Source: Caldifarciminota bacterium (GTDB lineage: Bacteria > Hydrothermota > Hydrothermia > B15-G9 > WFZT01). Taken from it: a stretch of DNA of 8,841 nt. The position numbers were made by a program, and so were the translations under genes. Under the pieces are notes generated by a model. The model ran no database searches and was not told the origin of the DNA. It saw only the letters and a list, made by a program, of their open reading frames with translations. How positions within the stretch are numbered: the first letter of the stretch is position 1; every line of letters starts with the position of its first letter. Location: assembly GCA_026986655.1 (NCBI GenBank), contig JALSOD010000231.1, positions 1 through 8,841 on the forward strand, written 5' to 3'. Shown piece after piece: positions 1 to 6,354 of the stretch.

Positions 1-1
1 C

Positions 2-331
2 TCCCTTGCACTCGGAGGCAATGGGTATTCAATGGTTATCTATCCCAACAACAACGACCAGACGTTTGACTCTCTGCTGAATAATCCACGAAGGGATGCC
101 TATGTTGTCGTATCTTCCTCTTTCAGTTTCACCCCGTTTGCAAATATTCTCATAAGACTGAACCGGTTTACAGGTTTACTTTTAAAAGCTGGATACACTT
201 ATTCAACTGGTACGGACTGGAAGTTTGATGACGGAGACAAAGTTCTGAATCCACCGGACATCACGCCATCCGGTTTCGTGGGGTCGGTAAATGTTGTTTT
301 TGGAGGTTTCTTCGAAGTTGCTAAGAGGTGA
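2..331 (+). CDS. 3' end of a beta-rich, probably envelope protein (partial)
   Basis: The reading frame is open from the first complete codon at position 2 to TGA at 329-331, giving 109 residues; the gene starts outside the window. The Met at 32 is probably internal, because the frame upstream of it is open and reads like the same protein (SLALGGNGYS). The fragment alternates hydrophobic and polar residues with Gly and aromatics (AYVVVSSSFSF, GLLLKAGYTYSTG, GFVGSVNVVFGGFF), as amphipathic strands of an outer-membrane barrel do, but it ends in Ala-Lys-Arg and not in the usual terminal aromatic. I do not recognise the family. The last codons lie inside a 50-bp palindrome shared with the converging methyltransferase gene. 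Membrane location is inferred only from composition. Confidence 0.7.
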   Translation, partial: SLALGGNGYSMVIYPNNNDQTFDSLLNNPRRDAYVVVSSSFSFTPFANILIRLNRFTGLLLKAGYTYSTGTDWKFDDGDKVLNPPDITPSGFVGSVNVVFGGFFEVAKR

Positions 332-374
332 GGGGTTTTGTGGGGCCGTACGGCCCCACAAAACCCCTCACCTC
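325..374. terminator. Perfect 50-bp palindrome between convergent genes, probable bidirectional transcription terminator
   Basis: The 25 bases at 325-349 are exactly reverse-complementary to 350-374, with no mismatch or spacer; the centre is GGCCGTACGGCC. In RNA a GUAC loop would leave a stem of 23 bp. The TGA of the plus gene (329-331) and the TGA of the minus gene (368-370) are mirror images inside the stem. No T-run follows on either side, so it is not a textbook intrinsic terminator. Its position between two convergent genes still supports a role in ending transcription or protecting mRNA 3' ends. Confidence 0.75.
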
Positions 375-1006
375 GCCTCAAGAAGTCTTATTATACCTCC
401 GGCAAATGTCCACTCCCTGAATTCTGAAAATTCAAATTTGCGTAGAAATTCCTTTAAGTCAAGGTTAATAAATTCTTCGGCGAGCGGGCATTCAAGCTTC
501 CTGATGAAAAATTTGACATAAAAGGGAGCTACATCAACATCAAATTCTGCATAGTCAAAAATATAAAATTTTCCACCAGGTTTAAGAGCCTTTCTCACGT
601 TCTCAACTATTTTCTCCTTGTCGAAATTCTCAAAGCCGTGAAGCACAAAAGAGATAAATGCAATGTCAAATTCTTGCCTGAAGGGTAACGTTTCCTCAAT
701 CCTCATATTAATAAACTCAGCATTGGGAAAGTCCCTGCATTTTTTTCTGGCCTTTTTGATCATCTCTTCGTTTATATCGAGTCCCACAAGTCTTGCATCC
801 CTACCTGCTTTCTTCAGCATGTAACAGGCGTTCCTGCCAGTTCCACTCCCCAAATCGATTATGCTGTAGCCAGGTTTGATATCCATCAAGGAGAAGATTC
901 TCTTGAGCAGTCTCGGATACTGTCCCAGTGTGACTATATCGAGCAATTGATCGTAAAATTTTGCTTCAAGTCCTTTTATTTCAACTTTTGACCTTGGTGA
1001 GCCCAT
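368..1006 (-). CDS. Class I SAM-dependent methyltransferase, substrate unknown
   Basis: This 212-residue protein has the Rossmann methyltransferase fold of the UbiE/Methyltransf_11 type. Motif I DLGSGTGRN is at residues 51-59 (SAM binding), the acidic residue after strand 2 is in GLDIN at 75-79, the strand-4 motif FDIAFISFVLHG is at 113-124, and LKPGGKFYIFDY is at 141-152. The N-terminal 40 residues resemble the helical cap (KFYDQLLD) that closes over the substrate in this family. It is not RsmG, the methyltransferase often found next to mnmG. The start is supported by GGAGGAG 10-12 nt upstream. The gene begins 26 nt inside the end of mnmG, so the two are very likely co-transcribed and perhaps translationally coupled. 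The stop codon lies in the 50-bp palindrome. Substrate cannot be read from the sequence: small molecule, quinone and RNA are all possible. Confidence 0.88.
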   Translation of the reverse strand: MGSPRSKVEIKGLEAKFYDQLLDIVTLGQYPRLLKRIFSLMDIKPGYSIIDLGSGTGRNACYMLKKAGRDARLVGLDINEEMIKKARKKCRDFPNAEFINMRIEETLPFRQEFDIAFISFVLHGFENFDKEKIVENVRKALKPGGKFYIFDYAEFDVDVAPFYVKFFIRKLECPLAEEFINLDLKEFLRKFEFSEFREWTFAGGIIRLLEAR

Positions 1007-2873
1007 GATTCTTCTTCTCCTCCAGATGGTAATAAATTACCATGACATCAGATGTTCTAACCCCAGGAATACGTGCAGCAGCTCCAAGGGTTTGCGGTCT
1101 GAATTTTGTTAATTTCTCTTTGGCCTCGTTGGAGACTCCTTTTATTTCATTAAAATCAAGATCCTCCGGAATTTCTATTCCTTCAAGCTTTTCAAATCTC
1201 TTGGCCTCTGACATCATGCGTCGGATGTACCCTTCATATTTAACCTCAATCTCTACCCTTTCAATTATCCAGAATGGAAGCTCTCGCCCTTCACCGAGCT
1301 CTCTTATGTGTTTGTAAGTGATTTCCGGTCTCTTCAGAAATTCGTACAACGTGATTGAATCCCTTATCTTGCCCTTTCCAAGTCTTTCGAGGATTTTATT
1401 TATTTTTGAGTAGTGGACTCTCGTTTTCTTTAGTCTTTCGATCTCCTCCTCCCACATCCTCTTCTCTTCAAGGAATGCTCTATATTCTGTGTCTTTAATA
1501 AGACCAAATTTGAGACCGTAGTGCATGAGCCTATCTCTTGCGTTGTCACTTCTCAAAATAAGCCTATATTCTGCCCTCGATGTAAAAAGTCTGTAAGGCT
1601 CATCGGTACCCTTTGTAACAAGATCGTCTATCATAACCCCTATCAGAGATTCTGAGCGTTTAAGATAAAATGGGTCTCCCCCTGAGGCTCTGAGTGCAGC
1701 ATTGATACCTGCGATAATACCCTGAGCTGCAGCCTCTTCGTATCCAGAGGTCCCATTTATTTGACCAGCAAGGAAAAGTCCTTCAATTTTCTTTGTTTCA
1801 AGCCACGGATGAAGCTGGGTAGGAATTACATAATCGTACTCGATGGCATAGCCGGGTCTTAAAACTTTGACCTTTTCAAGTCCTGGAATTGAGCGAAGCA
1901 TCGTAATCTGATATTCCTCTGGAATAGATGTTGCAAGTCCGTTGAGATAATACTCGAAAGTGTCCCTCCCATCTGGTTCCAGAATCACCCTGTGTGAATC
2001 TTTGTCCGGGAACTCAACAAGTTTTACCTCTATCGATGGGCAATATCTCGGCCCCTTTCCAACAATTTTACCCGTATAAAGTGGTGAGCGGACAAGGGAT
2101 TCACGAATTATTCTATGGGTCTCAGGCGTAGTCCGAGTGGCATAGCATACAACTTGATCGAGCTCAAGAACAGGATTTCTGAAGGAGAATCCCCGTGGAG
2201 GCTCATCGCCGTACTGTGGCTCCATAACAGATAGATCAACTGATCTGATATCAATTCTTGGAGATGTGCCGGTCTTAAACCTGCCAAGCTCAAGACCAAG
2301 TGACTTTAAGGATTCTGAAAGATCGTTGGCAGGGAATTCACCAGCTCTACCGGCAGGATAAGAAGTTAACCCGATCCAGATCACTCCTCCAAGGAATGTG
2401 CCTGTTGTAAGAACCACAGCTCCTGCATGGTATTCCAATCCAGTTTTGGTTCTGACTCCAATGACCCTTCTATCTTTCACCAGAATATCCGTAACTTCGT
2501 GCTGCATTATATGAAGATTTTCCTGATTCTCTACAACCCTTCTCTGGCGAATTCTGTAGGCTTTTCTATCGGATTGAGCTCTCAAAGCCCAGACAGCAGG
2601 CCCCTTTTTGGTGTTCAGCATTTTAAATTGAATACCTGTCTCGTCGGCAGCCATACCCATTTCACCGCCAAGTGCATCAATGTCCTTAACAAGCTGACCC
2701 TTGGCACTTCCACCAATGGCTGGATTACATGACATTTGACCGATTTGATCGAGATGAAGTGTGAACATGAGGGTCTTTGCTCCCATACGGGCAGCAGCGA
2801 GTGCCGCTTCTATACCTGCATGACCAGCACCTACAACTATAACATCATAAGTCTCTGGATAAATCAGATTCAT
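981..2873 (-). CDS. mnmG: tRNA uridine-5-carboxymethylaminomethyl modification enzyme MnmG (GidA)
   Basis: MnmG is the FAD/NADH- and folate-dependent subunit that, with the GTPase MnmE, adds an aminomethyl or carboxymethylaminomethyl group to carbon 5 of wobble uridine U34 in some tRNAs; it acts in the cytoplasm. At 630 residues the protein is full length for the family. Visible hallmarks are the dinucleotide-binding GAGHAG at 15-20, SCNPAIGGSAKG with Cys49 at 48-59, the first GidA signature GPRYCPSIE at 274-282 with catalytic-type Cys278, and the second signature AGQINGTSGYEEAAAQG at 369-385. The helical C-terminal domain, used for MnmE and tRNA contacts, ends with GVSNEAKEKL...IPGVRTSDV as expected. 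It follows the rnhB-like gene after 76 nt and overlaps the methyltransferase. mnmE is not in the window. MnmA, encoded at 6355-7362, thiolates the same base. Confidence 0.98.
   Translation of the reverse strand: MNLIYPETYDVIVVGAGHAGIEAALAAARMGAKTLMFTLHLDQIGQMSCNPAIGGSAKGQLVKDIDALGGEMGMAADETGIQFKMLNTKKGPAVWALRAQSDRKAYRIRQRRVVENQENLHIMQHEVTDILVKDRRVIGVRTKTGLEYHAGAVVLTTGTFLGGVIWIGLTSYPAGRAGEFPANDLSESLKSLGLELGRFKTGTSPRIDIRSVDLSVMEPQYGDEPPRGFSFRNPVLELDQVVCYATRTTPETHRIIRESLVRSPLYTGKIVGKGPRYCPSIEVKLVEFPDKDSHRVILEPDGRDTFEYYLNGLATSIPEEYQITMLRSIPGLEKVKVLRPGYAIEYDYVIPTQLHPWLETKKIEGLFLAGQINGTSGYEEAAAQGIIAGINAALRASGGDPFYLKRSESLIGVMIDDLVTKGTDEPYRLFTSRAEYRLILRSDNARDRLMHYGLKFGLIKDTEYRAFLEEKRMWEEEIERLKKTRVHYSKINKILERLGKGKIRDSITLYEFLKRPEITYKHIRELGEGRELPFWIIERVEIEVKYEGYIRRMMSEAKRFEKLEGIEIPEDLDFNEIKGVSNEAKEKLTKFRPQTLGAAARIPGVRTSDVMVIYYHLEEKKNHGLTKVKS
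1017..1023 (-). promoter_or_regulatory. Ribosome binding site of the methyltransferase, inside mnmG
   Basis: The minus strand reads GGAGGAG here, followed by 10 nt and the ATG at 1006. The site lies in the coding sequence of mnmG, so ribosomes finishing mnmG could reinitiate on the methyltransferase. It supports the chosen start. Confidence 0.7.
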
Positions 2874-2878
2874 TTCTT

Positions 2879-2885
2879 ACCCCTC
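2879..2885 (-). promoter_or_regulatory. Ribosome binding site of mnmG
   Basis: The minus strand reads GAGGGGT five nt upstream of the ATG at 2873. It is an imperfect match to the AGGAGG core but is well placed and supports this start. Confidence 0.5.
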
Positions 2886-2906
2886 ATTTTTAAAGGTGAA
2901 TTATTA

Positions 2907-2934
2907 ATGATAAAGATTTAAAATTTTAAAACAA
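2907..2934 (-). promoter_or_regulatory. Possible promoter of mnmG
   Basis: On the minus strand TTGTTT (2934-2929) is followed after 16 bp by TATCAT (2912-2907), a five-of-six match to the -10 consensus. The -35 box is weak and the 76-bp gap is very AT-rich, so chance is possible. If real, mnmG and the methyltransferase have a promoter of their own in addition to read-through from the rnhB-like gene. Confidence 0.3.
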
Positions 2935-2949
2935 GTTTATCCATAAGTT

Positions 2950-3846
2950 TTACCTCTTCCTGACGACCTCCTCCTCAGGATACCTCTGTATCAATCTCTC
3001 CATAAGCACTTTTGTTCGTTCGTCATGCTTGTATCCAGAGGCATAAGGAATCCTTTCCTTAAACCCTGCTTCATAATTTAGTGAAAGCATAAAAATTTCG
3101 CGCAGGTACTTGCCAATTATTGAGGCAAGTGTAATGGGCAAATACTTTTCATCACCATTCAAAATAAAATAGGCATCAAATTCCCTGTGGGGCAGCCTCA
3201 ATCTGTAACCAGAAATTTTCTTTTTTTCTTCAAATGTTTCAACAACTTCTGTTCCAGTTCTCATGAAGAAATTCTTCTCGTAGAACTTCGTTCCCCCGAT
3301 CTTACCCATCATCGCAACATCAAAGTCAAACTCCAATTTGTAAAGCAAATGTTCAAATAGGAGGTAATCAAGAAATGATTTATTATCAACCATCTCTATC
3401 ATTTCATTAAAATCTGCCGGGAATACCACTTTGGATTTAATCTCAAGTATCCTGATCCCTGCCTTTCTCAAATATGCAGGAATCTCTAAATTTACCGCTT
3501 TTTTTGCCCAGACTGGAACCTCAATTTCTGGATGTATATCAAAATCCTCACCTGTAAGTTTTTTTAACATTGACCTCAAATCCATAGTTTCGTATCCACC
3601 TGCTAAAAGGATACCCCAGGACAAAATTTCGCCAGCAACATACCCTGAGAGATTTCGGGAGAAAATCTTTTTACTATCCTGAACTTTAATCGGAAAGTTG
3701 AAATTCTCGGTTTTAAGCTCTTCAAAAGGGTCACCATCGAACTCAAGTAATATAGCTGTGACAACGAGAGGACCAAGCACAGGCCCATACCCATTCTCGT
3801 CAATTCCGACTACTCTAACTTTATCTCCTGATTGTGACACTATCAT
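2950..3846 (-). CDS. Enlarged, divergent ribonuclease HII-like protein
   Basis: RNase HII cleaves RNA in RNA/DNA hybrids and at single ribonucleotides in DNA. Family signs here are GIDENGYGPVLGPLVV at 14-29 (first two catalytic carboxylates D16 and E17), VQDSKK at 55-60, GDEKYLPITLASIIGKYLRE at 231-250, which aligns without gaps to the GD...AASILAK..RD block (fourth carboxylate D232), and SGYKHDERT at 270-278 near the usual GY..H. At 298 residues it is about 100 longer than ordinary RNase HII. The extra length lies between these motifs, so it is not RNase HIII, whose additional domain precedes the catalytic motif. The third carboxylate, normally in a liDG-like strand, is not found: the matching stretch reads VAMMGKIGG at 177-185. 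From memory, similar long proteins with DEAGYGP-type motifs occur in planctomycetes. Activity is therefore uncertain. There is no Shine-Dalgarno site; a strong promoter lies 8 nt from the ATG. Confidence 0.78.
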   Translation of the reverse strand: MIVSQSGDKVRVVGIDENGYGPVLGPLVVTAILLEFDGDPFEELKTENFNFPIKVQDSKKIFSRNLSGYVAGEILSWGILLAGGYETMDLRSMLKKLTGEDFDIHPEIEVPVWAKKAVNLEIPAYLRKAGIRILEIKSKVVFPADFNEMIEMVDNKSFLDYLLFEHLLYKLEFDFDVAMMGKIGGTKFYEKNFFMRTGTEVVETFEEKKKISGYRLRLPHREFDAYFILNGDEKYLPITLASIIGKYLREIFMLSLNYEAGFKERIPYASGYKHDERTKVLMERLIQRYPEEEVVRKR

Positions 3847-3854
3847 ATCCAGTG

Positions 3855-3883
3855 AAGATAAAAAGATTACTCGATAATGTCAA
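3855..3883 (-). promoter_or_regulatory. Sigma-70-type promoter of the rnhB-like gene, probably leaderless
   Basis: On the minus strand a perfect TTGACA (3883-3878), a 17-bp spacer and TATCTT (3860-3855, four of six) form a good promoter. Only 8 nt separate the -10 box from the ATG at 3846, so transcription should start at or within about two bases of the start codon. This agrees with the absence of a ribosome binding site there. Confidence 0.65.
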
Positions 3884-3920
3884 GGCCAGAATGAGACTAT
3901 TTGAAAAATAAAAACAAGGT

Positions 3921-4010
3921 AAAAATCCCTCTGTACCCACCTTCACTAATAAAAATTTTTGGAATCATTCTTGCTCCCCTTTTGTTAAGAGGAGAGATTT
4001 GGGACTTTTT
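3921..4010. repeat. Decayed palindromic intergenic repeat (MITE-like)
   Basis: The ends AAAAATCCC (3921-3929) and GGGACTTTT (4001-4009) are inverted repeats with one mismatch. Inside, CTCCCCTT (3974-3981) and AAGAGGAG (3987-3994) form a stem with one mismatch around TTGTT. The pattern of C-rich arm, CCTT/AAGG stem and G-rich arm flanked by A/T runs is typical of small dispersed palindromic repeats found between genes in many bacteria. A related copy is seen at 7685-7797. No transposase is nearby. Confidence 0.55.
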
Positions 4011-4127
4011 GTATGGAATTAAGCAGTTGACTATAAAAAAAATATCTATTGCTTTCCACAAAAATTTTTCTTGTAAAGTTAAACGATGTGTACGCGATTA
4101 TTGACTAAATGGTAGCTCAATTCGGTA

Positions 4128-4150
4128 TTTTGCAACACAAGTTGACAAAA
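4128..4150. promoter_or_regulatory. Operator-like inverted repeat over the -35 box
   Basis: TTTTGCAAC (4128-4136) and GTTGACAAAA (4141-4150) are inverted repeats separated by four bases, with one extra base in the right arm. The right arm contains the -35 hexamer of the DUF5916 promoter. A regulator bound here would block RNA polymerase, but a chance match in AT-rich DNA is quite possible. Confidence 0.3.
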
Positions 4151-4170
4151 CTTTTCTGGTGTACTATAAT
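4142..4170 (+). promoter_or_regulatory. Perfect consensus sigma-70 promoter of the DUF5916 gene
   Basis: TTGACA (4142-4147), a spacer of exactly 17 bp and TATAAT (4165-4170) match the consensus at all twelve positions. Transcription would begin near 4177 and leave a leader of about 56 nt before the ATG at 4233. This predicts strong expression unless a repressor acts. Confidence 0.85.
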
Positions 4171-4220
4171 ACTAATACACTGAAACACATGTTTTTTTAA
4201 AAGAAAGAGTTTAAAATAAA

Positions 4221-4229
4221 AGGAGGTGA
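4221..4229 (+). promoter_or_regulatory. Strong ribosome binding site of the DUF5916 gene
   Basis: AGGAGGTGA is a full-length match to the 16S anti-Shine-Dalgarno sequence, with 6 nt between AGGAGG and the ATG at 4233. The TGA inside it is an in-frame stop, so translation cannot start further upstream. This fixes the start codon. Confidence 0.85.
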
Positions 4230-4232
4230 ATT

Positions 4233-6344
4233 ATGATAACATTAATTTTTTTAGCATCGATTATCCAGACAACAACGGTTAAGGTTAACTATGTCCAGAA
4301 TCCACCGCATCTCGATGGATACGTGGATTCTGTCTGGAACAAAGCCGATTCAATATTCAACTTTCACCAGTTTGAACCTGATTACGGGAAAATTCCCCAC
4401 TTTAAAACTGTAGTAAAATTCTTACAGGATAAGAGCAATCTATACATTCTTGCTATAGGTTACACAGGTGATGAAAAGCCAAGAGCAAGTGCATCAAGTA
4501 CAGAAGACAGAATAACAATTTTTCTTGACCCCTTCTTCTCTCATCAGGAGGCCTATTTTTTCACAGTAACAGCTGGGGGTAGTCATTACGACGGTATAGT
4601 CTCTGACAATGGCAATAGATGGAATATGTCCTGGGAAGGATATTGGTTCCATAAATCAAAGGTATTTCCACATAAATATGTGGTCGAAATCAAAATACCC
4701 TTCAGAAGTATTCGATATAGTAAGACTGAAAATCGGTGGGGGCTTCAGGTTAAAAGATATATCCCACAATATTTTGAAACAGATTACTGGATTTTACCCC
4801 GGAGAACTGAGGAGTATCAGGTTTCTAACTTCGGCATACTCAGGGGAATTAATCCTGCAAGTTCGGGCCTTGGAATTGAATTTTACCCCGTTGGAATTAT
4901 TAAAAGCGAGAAGTATGATGATGCGAATCCCAATCAATCCTTAAAATTTGGTCTTGACTTCACATGGAATGTCACTTCCGATATCATAATAAATACTACC
5001 TTCAAACCCGACTTTGCCCAGATTGAGGCTGACCCATTCGCTCTAAATCTTTCAAAATTTGAAAGGTATCTGAGAGAAAGAAGACCCTTCTTTGTGGAGG
5101 CGAATGAGATATTTAAGCCAGTAAGGTCAAATTTTGATGGGATTTTTAATCCTTTTTCGATATTCTATTCTCGTAGAATTGGGAAAAAATTACCCGACGG
5201 AACTGAAATTCCTATTGATTTTGGGAGTAAACTTACCTATAAGTCTACAACATGGCAGTTTGGGGCAATGTCTGTCTACACTGAGGGTAAACATTATACA
5301 CTTGATACGCTATATTACGAACCACCGGCGCTCTGGAACGTTCTGAGAGTTAAAATCATGCCCTTCGAGAAATCTATCGCTGGTTTTATGATGGCGTCTA
5401 AACACGTGAACTTCCCAGACTCATCTGAGAATTATATAAATTTCGAGTTTGACGGACATATGAATACAGGTCCTCATTCGATAATCTACCAATTTGCACA
5501 CTCCTCACCCTATAACCAAAGAGGTGGGAACGGAGCTAATCTCGCTTACACTTATATTTCAGACACATGGATAGGAGGCATTGGAACATCGTGGGTTGGA
5601 AAACATCTTGATTTCTCATCAACAGGGTACATGGATGTCGAACCAGGAAAACGCTTGGTTGCCTCCTTTGGTAGACTCTCATACTTTCCCGAGGGGAAAA
5701 TTTTTAAGTCAACAAATGCTGTTTATACCGGGATTAACAGGGATATACACGATCCAATCAATGAGTACACGATCGGAATGTTTAACAACCTGGAATTTCG
5801 GTCTGGATATTTTCTGGGATTATCTTTCAGTCGTGGGAACACGTATGATTTGGGCAAAAACGTGAGAAGCCTGTGGTACCATCTGGAGATAGGGAAAGAT
5901 AGAGGGAATTTTACCTACGGCACATGGAACAACTTTAACAAGGGATGGAACTATAACAGACACATCTACGCCTGGCAGGGTAATGGTGGAATCTGGTCCG
6001 ATTTCCCGATCACAGACGAGATTTCTGGAAACCTATCGGGAAGGTACTGGATAGAATTTGACACGACAGGAAAAATATTGGATGTCTATACCTCAGTTAG
6101 ACCTTCACTTTCTTGGCAGATTGCAAGGGATAAGAGGTTAACTTTATCGTCTGAAATAATTCCTGTCAGGACTGATACCTGGAAGGTAAATGAAGGCAGA
6201 GTTGGTTTAAAATTTGTTTACAATTTCAGACCTAAGTCAAGAATTTACCTTGTATGGAATGAACACTTTGTAAAGAATGGAAACACGTACAAATCGGATG
6301 AGAGAATTATGGCTTTTAAGGTGAGATGGGCAATTCCATTTTAA
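4233..6344 (+). CDS. Outer-membrane barrel protein: family-9-like carbohydrate-binding domain plus DUF5916
   Basis: The 703-residue protein begins with a short hydrophobic segment (residues 1-12), probably a signal peptide but with no basic residues before it. Residues about 15-200 resemble the beta-sandwich of the family-9 carbohydrate-binding domain (PPHLDGYVDSVWNKA at 24-38, ITIFLDPF at 94-101, VEIKIPFRSIRYS at 151-163). Residues about 225-703 are DUF5916, recognised by FKPDFAQIEADPFALNLSKF at 257-276, then RRPFFVEA at 283-290 and IFYSRRIG at 310-317. The remainder consists of repeated amphipathic strands, and the chain ends in WAIPF with a terminal Phe, as outer-membrane barrels do. Function is unknown; a role at the cell surface, perhaps binding or passing a substrate, is inference. 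The gene stands alone with a consensus promoter and strong ribosome binding site, and its stop lies 10 nt from the stop of mnmA. Confidence 0.88.
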   Translation: MITLIFLASIIQTTTVKVNYVQNPPHLDGYVDSVWNKADSIFNFHQFEPDYGKIPHFKTVVKFLQDKSNLYILAIGYTGDEKPRASASSTEDRITIFLDPFFSHQEAYFFTVTAGGSHYDGIVSDNGNRWNMSWEGYWFHKSKVFPHKYVVEIKIPFRSIRYSKTENRWGLQVKRYIPQYFETDYWILPRRTEEYQVSNFGILRGINPASSGLGIEFYPVGIIKSEKYDDANPNQSLKFGLDFTWNVTSDIIINTTFKPDFAQIEADPFALNLSKFERYLRERRPFFVEANEIFKPVRSNFDGIFNPFSIFYSRRIGKKLPDGTEIPIDFGSKLTYKSTTWQFGAMSVYTEGKHYTLDTLYYEPPALWNVLRVKIMPFEKSIAGFMMASKHVNFPDSSENYINFEFDGHMNTGPHSIIYQFAHSSPYNQRGGNGANLAYTYISDTWIGGIGTSWVGKHLDFSSTGYMDVEPGKRLVASFGRLSYFPEGKIFKSTNAVYTGINRDIHDPINEYTIGMFNNLEFRSGYFLGLSFSRGNTYDLGKNVRSLWYHLEIGKDRGNFTYGTWNNFNKGWNYNRHIYAWQGNGGIWSDFPITDEISGNLSGRYWIEFDTTGKILDVYTSVRPSLSWQIARDKRLTLSSEIIPVRTDTWKVNEGRVGLKFVYNFRPKSRIYLVWNEHFVKNGNTYKSDERIMAFKVRWAIPF

Positions 6345-6354
6345 ATTTACAGTT

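Larger units (their letters stand above)
3847..4232. other. Divergent intergenic region between the rnhB-like gene and the DUF5916 gene
   Basis: This 386-bp gap contains, in order, a minus-strand promoter, a decayed palindromic repeat, about 115 bp of plain AT-rich sequence (4011-4127) in which I see no gene or structure, and the promoter, operator-like repeat, leader and ribosome binding site of the plus-strand gene. No RNA gene or coding sequence is recognisable. Confidence 0.7.

Noticed and set aside
368..1006. Identification of the gene after mnmG as rsmG (gidB)
   Set aside because: Gene order suggested it, but the motifs and cap region are those of UbiE-like methyltransferases and RsmG features are not seen.
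2427..2732. 101-codon plus-strand reading frame
   Set aside because: It is antisense to the conserved N-terminal part of mnmG and has no ribosome binding site or recognisable domain.
3901..4104. 67-codon plus-strand reading frame in the divergent intergenic region
   Set aside because: It crosses the palindromic repeat, and its Pro/Leu-rich part (IPLYPPSL, APLLLRGE) is the typical translation of such repeats. It starts with TTG, has no ribosome binding site and shows no protein family.
4102..4130. TTGACT with a weak -10, as a second promoter of the DUF5916 gene
   Set aside because: The only -10-like hexamer (TATTTT) needs a 19-bp spacer, and the perfect promoter just downstream accounts for expression.
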